Below, piece by piece: positions 26,540 through 34,763 of a stretch of 64,000 nucleotides of DNA. The stretch comes from Vibrio hepatarius (GTDB lineage: Bacteria > Pseudomonadota > Gammaproteobacteria > Enterobacterales > Vibrionaceae). Positions within the stretch are counted from its first letter, which is position 1, and the number at the start of each line of letters is the position of its first letter. A model generated the notes under the pieces. That model was not told the DNA's origin, did not search any database, and saw only the letters and a program-made list of their open reading frames with translations. Location: the NCBI RefSeq assembly GCF_011806575.1, contig NZ_JAATOO010000001.1, positions 280,554 through 344,553 on the forward strand, in the 5' to 3' direction. A program made the position numbers and the translations under genes.

Positions 26540-27772
26540 CTACTTTGACGTGGTTAGGATCAATGGGCCATTTAATGCTTGCATGACGTAACTCGCTGGA
26601 TAACCGTTCGCGAGTAGTGTTGTCATAGCCTGCAAATACTTGTGTATTGAATTGAAGAAGAAGTAATAACCGTCACAAAGAACGTTTTCATACTCTCCAG
26701 AATCAGACAGATAACGGTGTTTTGGGCATCCACCATTACAAAGTTGTAAAAATTGACAGTTTGTACATCGCTGAGACAGACGAGATTCTTTGTTAAATAC
26801 GTTTTTATTGTCATCTTTAATCTCTTTGAGATCTGTTGTGACGACATTTCCGATTTTGGATTCTGGGTAGGCTACATGATCACAAAAGTAAACATCACCG
26901 TTAGCTTCAACAGCGTATGACGATCCACAGTTTTTCGCATGAATACAATTGGGGGATGGATTACCAATGTGTTGGGTCAATGCTTGCTCAAAATTAGCAA
27001 TGAAGACTTTACCGACGTCTTTAGCAATCCAAAGATTAAAAATATCCACCAGAAACTGGCCGTATGCTTTTGCATCTACCGCCCAAGAAACCGGGTTATA
27101 TCTGTGCTCATCTAGCTTAGCGGTTGAAAAAATCAAGTTGCTTCCAAAGTGCTGCCCACGCGACTGCTCAACTTCTGTGGGAGCCGACTCCACCAGCGGT
27201 GAAAATTGAATGTGTTTAACTTTATGCTTGCGAAAAAATGTGTAAATAGCCTCAGCATGCTGACAATATTCTTTGCTTACACATGCCAGCACATTGAACT
27301 CAACGTTCATTTTTTGGAGTAGCTTCAAAGCTTTCATTATTTCATCGAAGGCGCTTTTGCCTTGTTTCGTTCGGTATTTACCTTGAAGCCACTCCGGACC
27401 ATCAAGGCTTAATCCAACAAGGAAGTTGTTTTCTCTGAAAAATCGACACCATTTTTCATCTAATCTTGAACCATTAGTTTGAAGTGTATTTTTAATAATT
27501 TTATTGCCAGCGTATTTTCGTTGGAACTCGACAGCCTTCTCGAAGAAGCCAATCCCCGCTAACGTAGGCTCTCCACCATGCCATGCAAATTCAACTTCTG
27601 GCGTACTCTGGCTACTAATATAATTTCTAACATAAGCCTCAAGGGTATCCAGGCTCATCGATTTGTGTGAGTTGAGAAGAGATTCTTTTTCTAAATAGAA
27701 ACAATATTGACAGTCATAGTTACATTTTGAACCAACAACTTTTACCGTCGTATGCAAGCCTTTCATAAACAT
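26540..27772 (-). CDS. Anaerobic sulfatase-maturating enzyme (radical SAM, AtsB/anSME)
   Basis: A 410-residue radical-SAM/SPASM enzyme. The SAM cluster motif C17-x3-C21-x2-C24 (CNYDCQYC) is followed by HGGEPTLAG. The C-terminal SPASM cysteines lie in NCIHAKNCGSSY, VYFCDH and RCTNCQFLQLCNGGCPKH. Its family oxidises the sulfatase Ser or Cys to formylglycine in the cytoplasm without oxygen. The partner is plainly the adjacent sulfatase. The start may be residue 1 or the ATG at residue 3; no strong ribosome site separates them. Divergent from a LysR gene. Confidence 0.93.
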   Translation of the reverse strand: MFMKGLHTTVKVVGSKCNYDCQYCFYLEKESLLNSHKSMSLDTLEAYVRNYISSQSTPEVEFAWHGGEPTLAGIGFFEKAVEFQRKYAGNKIIKNTLQTNGSRLDEKWCRFFRENNFLVGLSLDGPEWLQGKYRTKQGKSAFDEIMKALKLLQKMNVEFNVLACVSKEYCQHAEAIYTFFRKHKVKHIQFSPLVESAPTEVEQSRGQHFGSNLIFSTAKLDEHRYNPVSWAVDAKAYGQFLVDIFNLWIAKDVGKVFIANFEQALTQHIGNPSPNCIHAKNCGSSYAVEANGDVYFCDHVAYPESKIGNVVTTDLKEIKDDNKNVFNKESRLSQRCTNCQFLQLCNGGCPKHRYLSDSGEYENVLCDGYYFFFNSIHKYLQAMTTLLANGYPASYVMQALNGPLILTTSK

Positions 27773-27848
27773 GCCGTTTATCTGAACATTGTTGCTTTAT
27801 TGTAGTCCAATTTGTAGGTGTCACAATTGTTAATTATGATACTTGATA

Positions 27849-27866
27849 GTTATCACTTATGATAAC
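27849..27866. promoter_or_regulatory. Inverted repeat GTTATC-N6-GATAAC between maturase and LysR gene
   Basis: Perfect 6-bp arms with a 6-bp spacer in the 126-bp divergent region, 33 bp upstream of the LysR start. Candidate operator for that regulator or for another dimeric regulator. Confidence 0.5.
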
Positions 27867-27898
27867 ATTGAGCCATATCGATATTAGAGAGCTTTGTA

Positions 27899-28822
27899 AT
27901 GGAATTTAATTACAACTTGTTGAAACCACTCGCTTTACTACTAGAAAATCAAAGCATTACCGAAACCGCGAAGCAAATGTCTACAAGTACTTCTGCCATC
28001 AGCAGAACGCTCAAAACATTGCGAGAGATATTTAAAGATGAGTTACTGATACGAAAGAACAGTGGGATGGAGTTAACGCCAAAAGCCGTGTCTCTACGCC
28101 CTAAAGTCAATGCTATTGTTAACAATATAAACAGTTTGTCTGAAGAGCTGTCTTTTGAGCCATTAACGGCTCAATTAGAACTAAACATCGCTATGAATGG
28201 CTATATTGCTCATTGGCTTGCACCAGCGATTATCCAATATTTGGCTCAGTATGCTCCTAATATCGAGTTGACCATCGAAGATTGGAATGAACTAACCCCA
28301 GAGCGTATCAATACTCAACGGGTCCATTGTGGTATCCATTACTTTCCTTTGGATCTAAACAAAAACTTAGTACAAAGAAAGATAGGTGAAGATAAATCGG
28401 TGATAGTTTGCCGCAAAGACCACCCAATCGTAGATCAACCGATAACAATGGAAACGATAGCTGCCTATCCTCTCGCGATCCATCTACAAAAACACTGGAA
28501 TGAACGCCAAGATCAGCTGTCAAAGCTGCTACAAAATCACGGTATAGATTTCAACGTTAAGCTAAAGACGACACACGTTAATGTCATCATCAACGCACTA
28601 GAAACAACAGATCTACTGTTCCCCTGTTCGATTTACTTAGCGAAACAACTTGACGAAAGATTAACGTATATAACGTCAAATGATGAAATGTTATCGACAA
28701 TACAAAATAAAGAGTTTGCGTTTATTTGTGATAAAACTCATAGAGGTGCTCCTTTCATGATTTGGTTACAAAATGTGATTTCTAATTTAATGAAGAATAT
28801 GCCTCAAGAATTGAATCAATAA
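27899..28822 (+). CDS. LysR-family transcriptional regulator
   Basis: A 307-residue LysR protein. The HTH is at residues 5-65 (LLKPLALLLENQSITETAKQM; STSTSAISRTLKTLREI), followed by an effector domain. It diverges from the maturase-sulfatase operon with a palindromic site between them, so it is the likely regulator of sulfatase expression. The effector is unknown. Confidence 0.88.
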   Translation: MEFNYNLLKPLALLLENQSITETAKQMSTSTSAISRTLKTLREIFKDELLIRKNSGMELTPKAVSLRPKVNAIVNNINSLSEELSFEPLTAQLELNIAMNGYIAHWLAPAIIQYLAQYAPNIELTIEDWNELTPERINTQRVHCGIHYFPLDLNKNLVQRKIGEDKSVIVCRKDHPIVDQPITMETIAAYPLAIHLQKHWNERQDQLSKLLQNHGIDFNVKLKTTHVNVIINALETTDLLFPCSIYLAKQLDERLTYITSNDEMLSTIQNKEFAFICDKTHRGAPFMIWLQNVISNLMKNMPQELNQ

Positions 28823-29426
28823 CTTTGTTCTTTAAACGCAGAGGGCTGGTACATGAAGCTGCACAAGGAGGTTGTTTGTTTATCAACTCGCACCAACGAG
28901 CACTGAGTTAGTACCATTACAAAAGATGAGTCATTGAAAAAATAAGTTATTGATTTAAAGAAGATTGCATAGCAAAAAGCCGCTAATAAAAGCGGCTTTT
29001 TTAAATGGTAATGTTTGCAACATAAGTATTCATAAGACTAACCTACGTTCAAACAGTTAGGGGTAGAATTGCATCATTAGTTCTCAGAACTTTGCATCAA
29101 AAGATTTCATATCCAGATGAGGTTTTCAATTTGAGGTTGAAAAGATCAAATGTATATCACACACCGTAAATTGGCTTTGTAATTCATTATTGGACAATAG
29201 TTTGTCAGTGTCTTTGCTAAATTAGCCATTTATGAATAACTACAGATATGGTAAGTCGCTTAACTTAGTGTCCATATTGATGGTGCAGTTTCAGAGAGCA
29301 GAGTGCTTGGTTTAAGAAGGATCGGGGCATCCGTGAGTCAGCTAAGTACAGAGGTGTGGCACGTAGATAAATATGGCACACCTCTAGACAACAGCGAAAT
29401 TAGCGACTTGCTCCTAATTCTGACAT
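28823..29426. other. 604-bp stretch without a recognised gene
   Basis: It contains the terminator at 28974-29002 and, near 29351-29390, a short inverted repeat AGGTGTG / CACACCT close to the end of the minus-strand membrane-protein gene. No credible open frame, RNA gene or transposon end was seen. It separates the sulfatase module from the GATE/Lrp pair. Confidence 0.6.
28974..29002. terminator. Terminator almost identical to the one after ffs
   Basis: AAAAGCCGCT / AGCGGCTTTT stem with flanking A- and T-runs, about 150 bp beyond the LysR stop. About 38 nt here match 44477-44515 with one base inserted. Confidence 0.8.
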
Positions 29427-30374
29427 TTATTGAGAAGCTGTTGCGCTTTTTTTGGTGACCACCGTTAGATAGACCTGAGAGATAACAGTCATTGCAACAA
29501 TTGAGAAAACTATCCTAGCCCACAGAATCATATTTAGGTCAGCGCCAAGTAACATAATCAAAGCGGTATCTTCAAATACACTATGAACCAAGTTCAGAAG
29601 TAACACTGTGATTACCGCATCATGTTTCGCGAGACGCCCTTTTTGGGATTCATTGATAATTAAACCACCACCATAGGAAAGGCCCAATGTGATGCCGATA
29701 ACAGCCAAGTTTGCCGCCTCCCGACTGACTCTTAGCACCTTCAAAAAAGGCACCATCAACAACGACATTAAATGCTCGATTCTAAAGAGCTTTAACAATC
29801 TCAGCACCACGATAAGAACAGATATCACACAAAAGATGGCAACGAGATTTTCAATCTGACCTAACGTCCATTCATAGTAATTGGCATAACCCTCTGTATC
29901 ATTGCTCCATAGGATCTGAGCAAGCTCTTGGCTTTGTTCTGTATGTGCGTAGTAGATAGCTTGTAGCCACGCAAATAATAAACCACCACCAATTCTCACC
30001 GCTAACGTTGCCCACACTGGCACGCCAGCTCGCTTAGAAATCATCCCTTCAACGGGAAGGCCATGGCAGACAAGTAATAGGCTGCCAAGAACAGTTACTT
30101 GAGCAACACTCAAAGCAACATCGGTATTAACTAGGACTAGCAAGCCAGCGTACAAGTTGGTCAACATGGTTGTTGCCCATACAAGAGCCATCGAGCTAGG
30201 TAGCCCCAACACACTCATCAACGGCTCTAACAGCTCACTAAGAAGCTCCACTCCACCTAACTTATCTGCTATTTCAACCAGAATAATCATAGGGATCATC
30301 ACCTTAAATAGTGTCAATGTTGTTGACACTATGTCTTTGCATAGCTGTTGGATCTCTGCAAACACTCTCTTCAT
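29427..30374 (-). CDS. Nucleoside-recognition (GATE) domain membrane protein
   Basis: A 315-residue polytopic protein with about eight membrane segments and two GATE-type repeats. The first repeat is near residues 18-110 (TLFKVMIPMIILVEIADKLG; SVLGLPSSMALVWATTML), the second near 200-300 (EAANLAVIGITLGLSYGGGL). The family includes SpmA/SpmB and YjiG/YjiH-like proteins of poorly known transport function. An Lrp-type gene diverges from it, as seen with amino-acid exporters, so transport of an amino acid or nucleoside is possible. No substrate can be assigned. Confidence 0.85.
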   Translation of the reverse strand: MKRVFAEIQQLCKDIVSTTLTLFKVMIPMIILVEIADKLGGVELLSELLEPLMSVLGLPSSMALVWATTMLTNLYAGLLVLVNTDVALSVAQVTVLGSLLLVCHGLPVEGMISKRAGVPVWATLAVRIGGGLLFAWLQAIYYAHTEQSQELAQILWSNDTEGYANYYEWTLGQIENLVAIFCVISVLIVVLRLLKLFRIEHLMSLLMVPFLKVLRVSREAANLAVIGITLGLSYGGGLIINESQKGRLAKHDAVITVLLLNLVHSVFEDTALIMLLGADLNMILWARIVFSIVAMTVISQVYLTVVTKKSATASQ

Positions 30375-30439
30375 TTCAGTACCTTGGGAAATGTGATTAC
30401 TTGGTGAAAATGATAATACGAACGTTAATTAATAATTCC

Positions 30440-30459
30440 CTCTATTTATAGCAATAGAG
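30440..30459. promoter_or_regulatory. Inverted repeat CTCTAT-N8-ATAGAG
   Basis: Perfect 6-bp arms in the 153-bp region between the divergent membrane-protein and Lrp genes. Candidate Lrp-type operator; inference. Confidence 0.4.
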
Positions 30460-30527
30460 TGGAGACATATTTTGTATTTTTGCTATATTTTACGAATTAT
30501 TTCCCAATTGACCCGCTGTAGGAAATT

Positions 30528-31019
30528 ATGGAAATCGACCGTATTGACCGTAGCATCCTGATGGTATTGCAAAAAAATAATCGTATTCCAAATGTTGATC
30601 TCGCTGAGCAGGTAGGGCTGTCTCCGCCAGCTTGTCTCAAAAGAGTGAAGCGTTTGCGAGAGGCTGGTGTTATCATTGGGGATGTATCGATCATCAACCC
30701 TGAACTTGTGGGGAATCGTATTACATTTGTTGTTTCGATCGAAATGGATAGTGACCGAGGTGATGTCTATAAGAGTTTTCGTCAGTCTATATTGAAATAC
30801 CCAGAGGTAACACAGTGTTATCAAATATCGGGAAGTTATGACTTTCTACTGATTGTGCAGGTGGAAAGTATTCCTGTATATGAGCGTTTTATCGAGGGTT
30901 CATTACGAAGAGACCTAAATATACGCAAATTTCACACCTCGATTTCGTTGAGAACAGTGAAGTTTACTACAGAAGTAGCTCTAAGCACGCCAAGTTGTGG
31001 TCTAGACAAACTCTTCTGA
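30528..31019 (+). CDS. Lrp/AsnC-family transcriptional regulator
   Basis: A 163-residue protein. The N-terminal HTH is at 1-60 (DRIDRSILMVLQKNNRIPNVD; LSPPACLKRVKRLREAGVI) and the C-terminal RAM ligand-binding domain at about 68-150 (VTQCYQISGSYDFLLIV). It diverges from the GATE membrane protein and probably regulates it in response to an amino acid. A 14-residue tail follows the RAM domain. Confidence 0.92.
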   Translation: MEIDRIDRSILMVLQKNNRIPNVDLAEQVGLSPPACLKRVKRLREAGVIIGDVSIINPELVGNRITFVVSIEMDSDRGDVYKSFRQSILKYPEVTQCYQISGSYDFLLIVQVESIPVYERFIEGSLRRDLNIRKFHTSISLRTVKFTTEVALSTPSCGLDKLF

Positions 31020-31213
31020 TGTAACTTACTTCCTACCTGGTCGAATTAATCAGTATTGATGTTGATTTGAGTTGCTATCATCCATTACCAAAAGTGTGGC
31101 ATATCAATTAGATATTTTAATCAATCTAAAAAGAGGTCGAAACTCATTTTGGGGCAAAAGTAAGTTTTATAACGAAAGTTGCGTAACTGAACCTGCATGA
31201 TTGATTTGTAATG

Positions 31214-31245
31214 CAGAGAGGAGCAAATTTAAGTAAACCTCTCTG
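31214..31245 (-). terminator. Hairpin downstream of the AccD-like gene
   Basis: CAGAGAGG / CCTCTCTG, 8-bp stem with a 16-nt loop, 37 bp past the accD-like stop. It lacks a clear T-run, so its terminator role is uncertain. Confidence 0.4.
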
Positions 31246-31281
31246 AGTTAGTTAGATCGGCTTCGTGACAGAACCTATAAG

Positions 31282-32148
31282 CTATACATCAAACGAAATA
31301 GTGGTATTTGTCATTTTCGCAATTAGCCCACTTACTCTTTTGCGCATCTCCCGTCTATCAACAATCATATCGAGTGCACCATGCTCTAAAAGAAACTCAC
31401 TTTGCTGAAAGCCTTCAGGCAATTTTTCCCGAACCGTTTGTTCAATAACACGACGCCCGGCAAATCCGATTCTGGCTCTAGGCTCTCCAATATTGATGTC
31501 ACCTAGCATAGCCAGACTAGCTGAAACACCACCATATGTCTGATCTGTGAGTACGGATATATAGGGTAACCTAGCGATTGACAGTTTATTTAAAGCAGCA
31601 CTGGTTTTAGACATTTGCATCAAAGACATAAGCGACTCTTGCATGCGAGCCCCACCACAAGCAGAGAAGCATACTAACCCGCAATTAGATTCAATTGCAG
31701 CGTCTACAGCCTTAACGAAACGAGCACCAACAACGGAACCCATCGAGCCAGCCATAAAAGAAAACTCAAATGCACAGGCAACAATAGGTAAACCCATTAA
31801 GTTTCCTTTCATCACAACTAACGCATCTTTTTCTCCTGTGCATTTCTGTGCCAAAGCAAGGCGTTCCTTATATCGTCTAATATCTTTAAAGTTCAACAAA
31901 TCTTTAGGCTCATGCTCTAGGGCAATTTCCATGCGTTCGCTCTTATCCAGAAAGGTTTCTAAACGACGGCGTGCCGCCATCCTCATATGATGGCTGCATT
32001 TGGAACAGACGGATAAATTCTCTTCCAAGGCAATACGATACAGAACCTGATCACATGATGGGCATTTGGCCCACACCCCCTCTGGAATCGACGCTCTACG
32101 TGTCGCGTTCAACTTGTTCTTATCTAATAACTTTTCTAACCAACTCAT
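31282..32148 (-). CDS. accD: Acetyl-CoA carboxylase carboxyltransferase beta subunit, probable second copy
   Basis: A 288-residue AccD with the zinc ribbon C29/C32/C48/C51 and nearly complete carboxyltransferase motifs ([38 protein letters not shown]). It catalyses carboxyl transfer from biotin to acetyl-CoA together with AccA. It stands alone beside a divergent LysR gene, whereas gamma-proteobacterial accD normally sits by folC, so I take it as a paralog. Differences from E. coli AccD (from memory): DPTMGG is DQTYGG, ASGG is ACGG, GFAGPR is GFAGRR. The C-terminal tail is short. Start 32148 has AAAGG upstream. Confidence 0.9.
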   Translation of the reverse strand: MSWLEKLLDKNKLNATRRASIPEGVWAKCPSCDQVLYRIALEENLSVCSKCSHHMRMAARRRLETFLDKSERMEIALEHEPKDLLNFKDIRRYKERLALAQKCTGEKDALVVMKGNLMGLPIVACAFEFSFMAGSMGSVVGARFVKAVDAAIESNCGLVCFSACGGARMQESLMSLMQMSKTSAALNKLSIARLPYISVLTDQTYGGVSASLAMLGDINIGEPRARIGFAGRRVIEQTVREKLPEGFQQSEFLLEHGALDMIVDRREMRKRVSGLIAKMTNTTISFDV

Positions 32149-32255
32149 AGCAAACCTTTGCAGACCATTTAAATTTACAACCATTGTATAAGCCTGTTTT
32201 TGGTAATAAAGTCACTTGTATGGGTTTAATAATCCAACAAAATGGGATTAAAGAT

Positions 32256-33146
32256 ATGTTTGATAAGATTGACCAGCAGTGGCTAAAAAGTTTTCACTGT
32301 GTCTATGAGAACGATAGTTTTAAACGAGCCGCGGAATTTCTCAGTTTGCCAACCTCAAACGTCAGCCGCCATATCGCTTTACTGGAAGATAAACTAAATA
32401 CGCGATTATTCGACAGAACCACACGACAAATCGCTCCAACAGATGCAGGAGACCATCTTTATCTACGTACTCAACCATTAATCGAAAGACTGGATGATGC
32501 GCTTGAGGAAGTAGCTCAACATTCTCAGGAAATTATTGGGCAACTGAGAGTTTTGATGCCCGATTCACCACATTTAGCTCAAGCTGTGGTTTCTTTCTGT
32601 GCCCAACACCCCTCCATATCATTATGTTGCGATACCAGTATAAACCCAAAGGAAGACTTCCTAGATGGTTTCGACATCATCTTAAGTTTTCACCGAGGAA
32701 AGCTCGACGACAACAACTGGATAGCGAAAGAGATCAAACGTTGGACAAGTTCTGTTGTGGCATCCCCCAAACTCATACAGAAGTATCCCAGACCTTTTAA
32801 GATTACCGATTTAAAACATGTTCCATGTATCAATACCTTTACCGCGTTAAATGGAACACCATGGATCTTCAAAAATGCTGAAGGTGCGCTGGTTACTCAA
32901 AAGGTACAGTCTTCATTTAAAATTAACAGTGGATATCTAGCTAAATCAGGCGCATTAGCTGGGTTGGGGTTCGCGATACTACCAACCGAATCCTGTCGTA
33001 ATGAGATAGAAGCTGGTTCACTGGAAATAATAGAAATGGAATACGAACCTGAAGATTTGGTGTTATATGCCTTTTACGCTTCAAGAAAACACTTGGCAAA
33101 AAAGATCCCAACGTTTATTGAACACCTAAAGCACCAAGCACATTAA
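32256..33146 (+). CDS. LysR-family transcriptional regulator divergent from the AccD-like gene
   Basis: A 296-residue LysR protein. The HTH is at about 5-65 (WLKSFHCVYENDSFKRAAEF; LPTSNVSRHIALLEDKLNTR), followed by FDRTTRQIAPTDAG as in the CrgA/AaeR-like group. The start at 32256 places the HTH at the usual N-terminal distance; an in-frame ATG 72 bp earlier would add an atypical leader. The 107 bp shared with the AccD-like gene suggests it controls that gene. Confidence 0.88.
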   Translation: MFDKIDQQWLKSFHCVYENDSFKRAAEFLSLPTSNVSRHIALLEDKLNTRLFDRTTRQIAPTDAGDHLYLRTQPLIERLDDALEEVAQHSQEIIGQLRVLMPDSPHLAQAVVSFCAQHPSISLCCDTSINPKEDFLDGFDIILSFHRGKLDDNNWIAKEIKRWTSSVVASPKLIQKYPRPFKITDLKHVPCINTFTALNGTPWIFKNAEGALVTQKVQSSFKINSGYLAKSGALAGLGFAILPTESCRNEIEAGSLEIIEMEYEPEDLVLYAFYASRKHLAKKIPTFIEHLKHQAH

Positions 33147-33223
33147 TATAAAAGCACATATACAGACGAACAACGGCTGTAAAAAGCTTAGTCTGAAACG
33201 CGCATTTTAATTTAGGTGATAAT

Positions 33224-33780
33224 CTACTTAAATTGGTTACTACTCGGTATCCGTGGAAAGTCAATTCTGAGAGTTTTAGCATCACATTCTAGTTCCCAGA
33301 CATAAGGAAAAGTTCGATGATTACGATCGAGCGCTCTAAAATCAGGCACATCAACTCTAACAGGACATTGACTCGCACACGCTTTGCACGCTAGGCAGCC
33401 ATTCATCACCTCATGAACTTCATGCGATAGATCATCAGATGCGGGGCGAAATATCAGTTGACTCAGCTTCTGAGCCAAAAGCTTGACCGACAACGTTTGA
33501 TTGAGAAGTTGTTGTTCGTTAGCGAGCAAATCGAAACCACTGTCATTAAGGCGACGCAACCATTCACGCATTATCCCAGCCCTCCCTTTAGGAGAGTGGC
33601 GATGATCGGCTGTTACTTTAAATGAGGAAGTTGCTGGTAGACGCTGTTATCAGTCGCCATACTCAATCGAGTGGTATAGCGAGCATCAGTATCCCCCTTG
33701 AAACCAAGCTGTTTAAGGGTGTTAAAGAACTTGATAACCACAGGATCAGAGGAAACCTGTAGCGGAAGTGCAGGAAGCAT
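33224..33780 (-). pseudogene. Remnant of a YdiJ-like FAD/4Fe-4S D-2-hydroxyacid dehydrogenase
   Basis: Two pieces of one large gene are fused. From ATG 33780 about 55 residues match the YdiJ N-terminus (LKQLGFKGDTDARYTTRLSM, ATDNSVYQQLP), ending at a TAA. After a short junction, in another frame, comes the mid-protein region HSPKGRAGIMREWLRRL and then the 4Fe-4S motif CLACKACASQCPVRVDVPDF. From about 33330 the similarity stops. Intact YdiJ is about 1,018 residues; roughly 500 residues are missing inside and about 350 at the end. The 115-residue open frame at 33224-33571 is therefore a fragment, not a ferredoxin gene. Confidence 0.88.
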
Positions 33781-33835
33781 AATTTGAATCAGTGCCTTAC
33801 AGTTGTCTTTCTAGGTTGGTAACATGAATGCAGAG

Positions 33836-34705
33836 TTAAAAGCGGTAGAGGCGCTTGGGGTTATCGACCAGAATCTTGCCAAACAGTGTCGTATCTTGCG
33901 TCCAGTGCCACAAGGTATCTAACAACTGGCCATCATTTGGCATCTCAGCATCGAAGCATGGGTGAGGCCAATCCGATCCCCAGACACATTGCTCTTCATT
34001 CGCTTCTAGTAAAGCTTGAGCAAATGGAGAAACGTCATCATAAGGCGGCGATTGAGGCGACAAACGATACGGCGCCGACAGTTTTGTCCACACTTTCCCG
34101 TCGGCCTTAAGCTTCAATAAGGTTTGAAAACCAGGATGAGAAATAAGCTTGCTTGTTGGCATATGTCCAAGATGATCAATCACTACGGGCACTGGTAAAG
34201 CCCTTAATCGGTGATATAAGTGATCAAACTGCGAAACATCAATTAAGCATTGAAGGTGCCAGTGTCGCTCTGCAAGGCGAGCCGCTAAACGTTCAACATC
34301 ACGCCACTCAATACCACCTTTAAACAGCAAATTCATCCGTACACCACAAAATCCGGCTTCTTGTAGCTCATCCAGCGTTTGCTCGGAAACATCCGCATCC
34401 ACGACTGCGACACCTTTGTAGTCGTAACCTTGCTGGCGCAAATACCTTAGCGCATCAAGATGCAACTGGTTGTCATTGCCATACACACTCGGCTGAACCA
34501 ACACGCCATGACGGATACCTAACTGCTGGTGTAAATGCAGGTACGCGCCGACGCTGGCATCGGGTGGCGTGTAGGTTCGCGTTTCACAATACGGATAACG
34601 TGAAGAAAAAACGTGGGCGTGACAATCAACCGCGCCTTCAGGAATCGCGATTGTCGGTTTATTTACAAATGGGTCAGCCGCTTCACAAAATGGAATTATG
34701 CTCAT
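33836..34705 (-). CDS. TIM-barrel amidohydrolase (2-pyrone-4,6-dicarboxylate lactonase-like, Amidohydro_2)
   Basis: A 289-residue metal- or acid/base-dependent hydrolase. H29-x-H31 in VDCHAHVFSS and the C-terminal WGSDWPHP are the signatures of the LigI / Amidohydro_2 family, which opens lactones or cleaves amides of small dicarboxylates. It follows the alpha/beta hydrolase gene by 58 bp in the same direction, so the two may act in sequence. Substrate not recognisable. Confidence 0.85.
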   Translation of the reverse strand: MSIIPFCEAADPFVNKPTIAIPEGAVDCHAHVFSSRYPYCETRTYTPPDASVGAYLHLHQQLGIRHGVLVQPSVYGNDNQLHLDALRYLRQQGYDYKGVAVVDADVSEQTLDELQEAGFCGVRMNLLFKGGIEWRDVERLAARLAERHWHLQCLIDVSQFDHLYHRLRALPVPVVIDHLGHMPTSKLISHPGFQTLLKLKADGKVWTKLSAPYRLSPQSPPYDDVSPFAQALLEANEEQCVWGSDWPHPCFDAEMPNDGQLLDTLWHWTQDTTLFGKILVDNPKRLYRF

Positions 34706-34763
34706 CGAAAATCATCCTGTCAGAAAGGTAGAGGTGCCATCAACGAAAGCACCTCTTGTAAAC

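Noticed and set aside
14392..33146. The AT-richer region as a mobile genomic island.
   Set aside because: No integrase, attachment repeats, tRNA or transposase was seen, and base composition was judged by eye only; transfer is possible but not supported.
33224..33571. A 115-residue open frame with CLACKACASQCP that could be annotated as a small 4Fe-4S ferredoxin.
   Set aside because: Flanking sequence on both sides shows it is a slice of a broken YdiJ-like gene in a different frame from the N-terminus.
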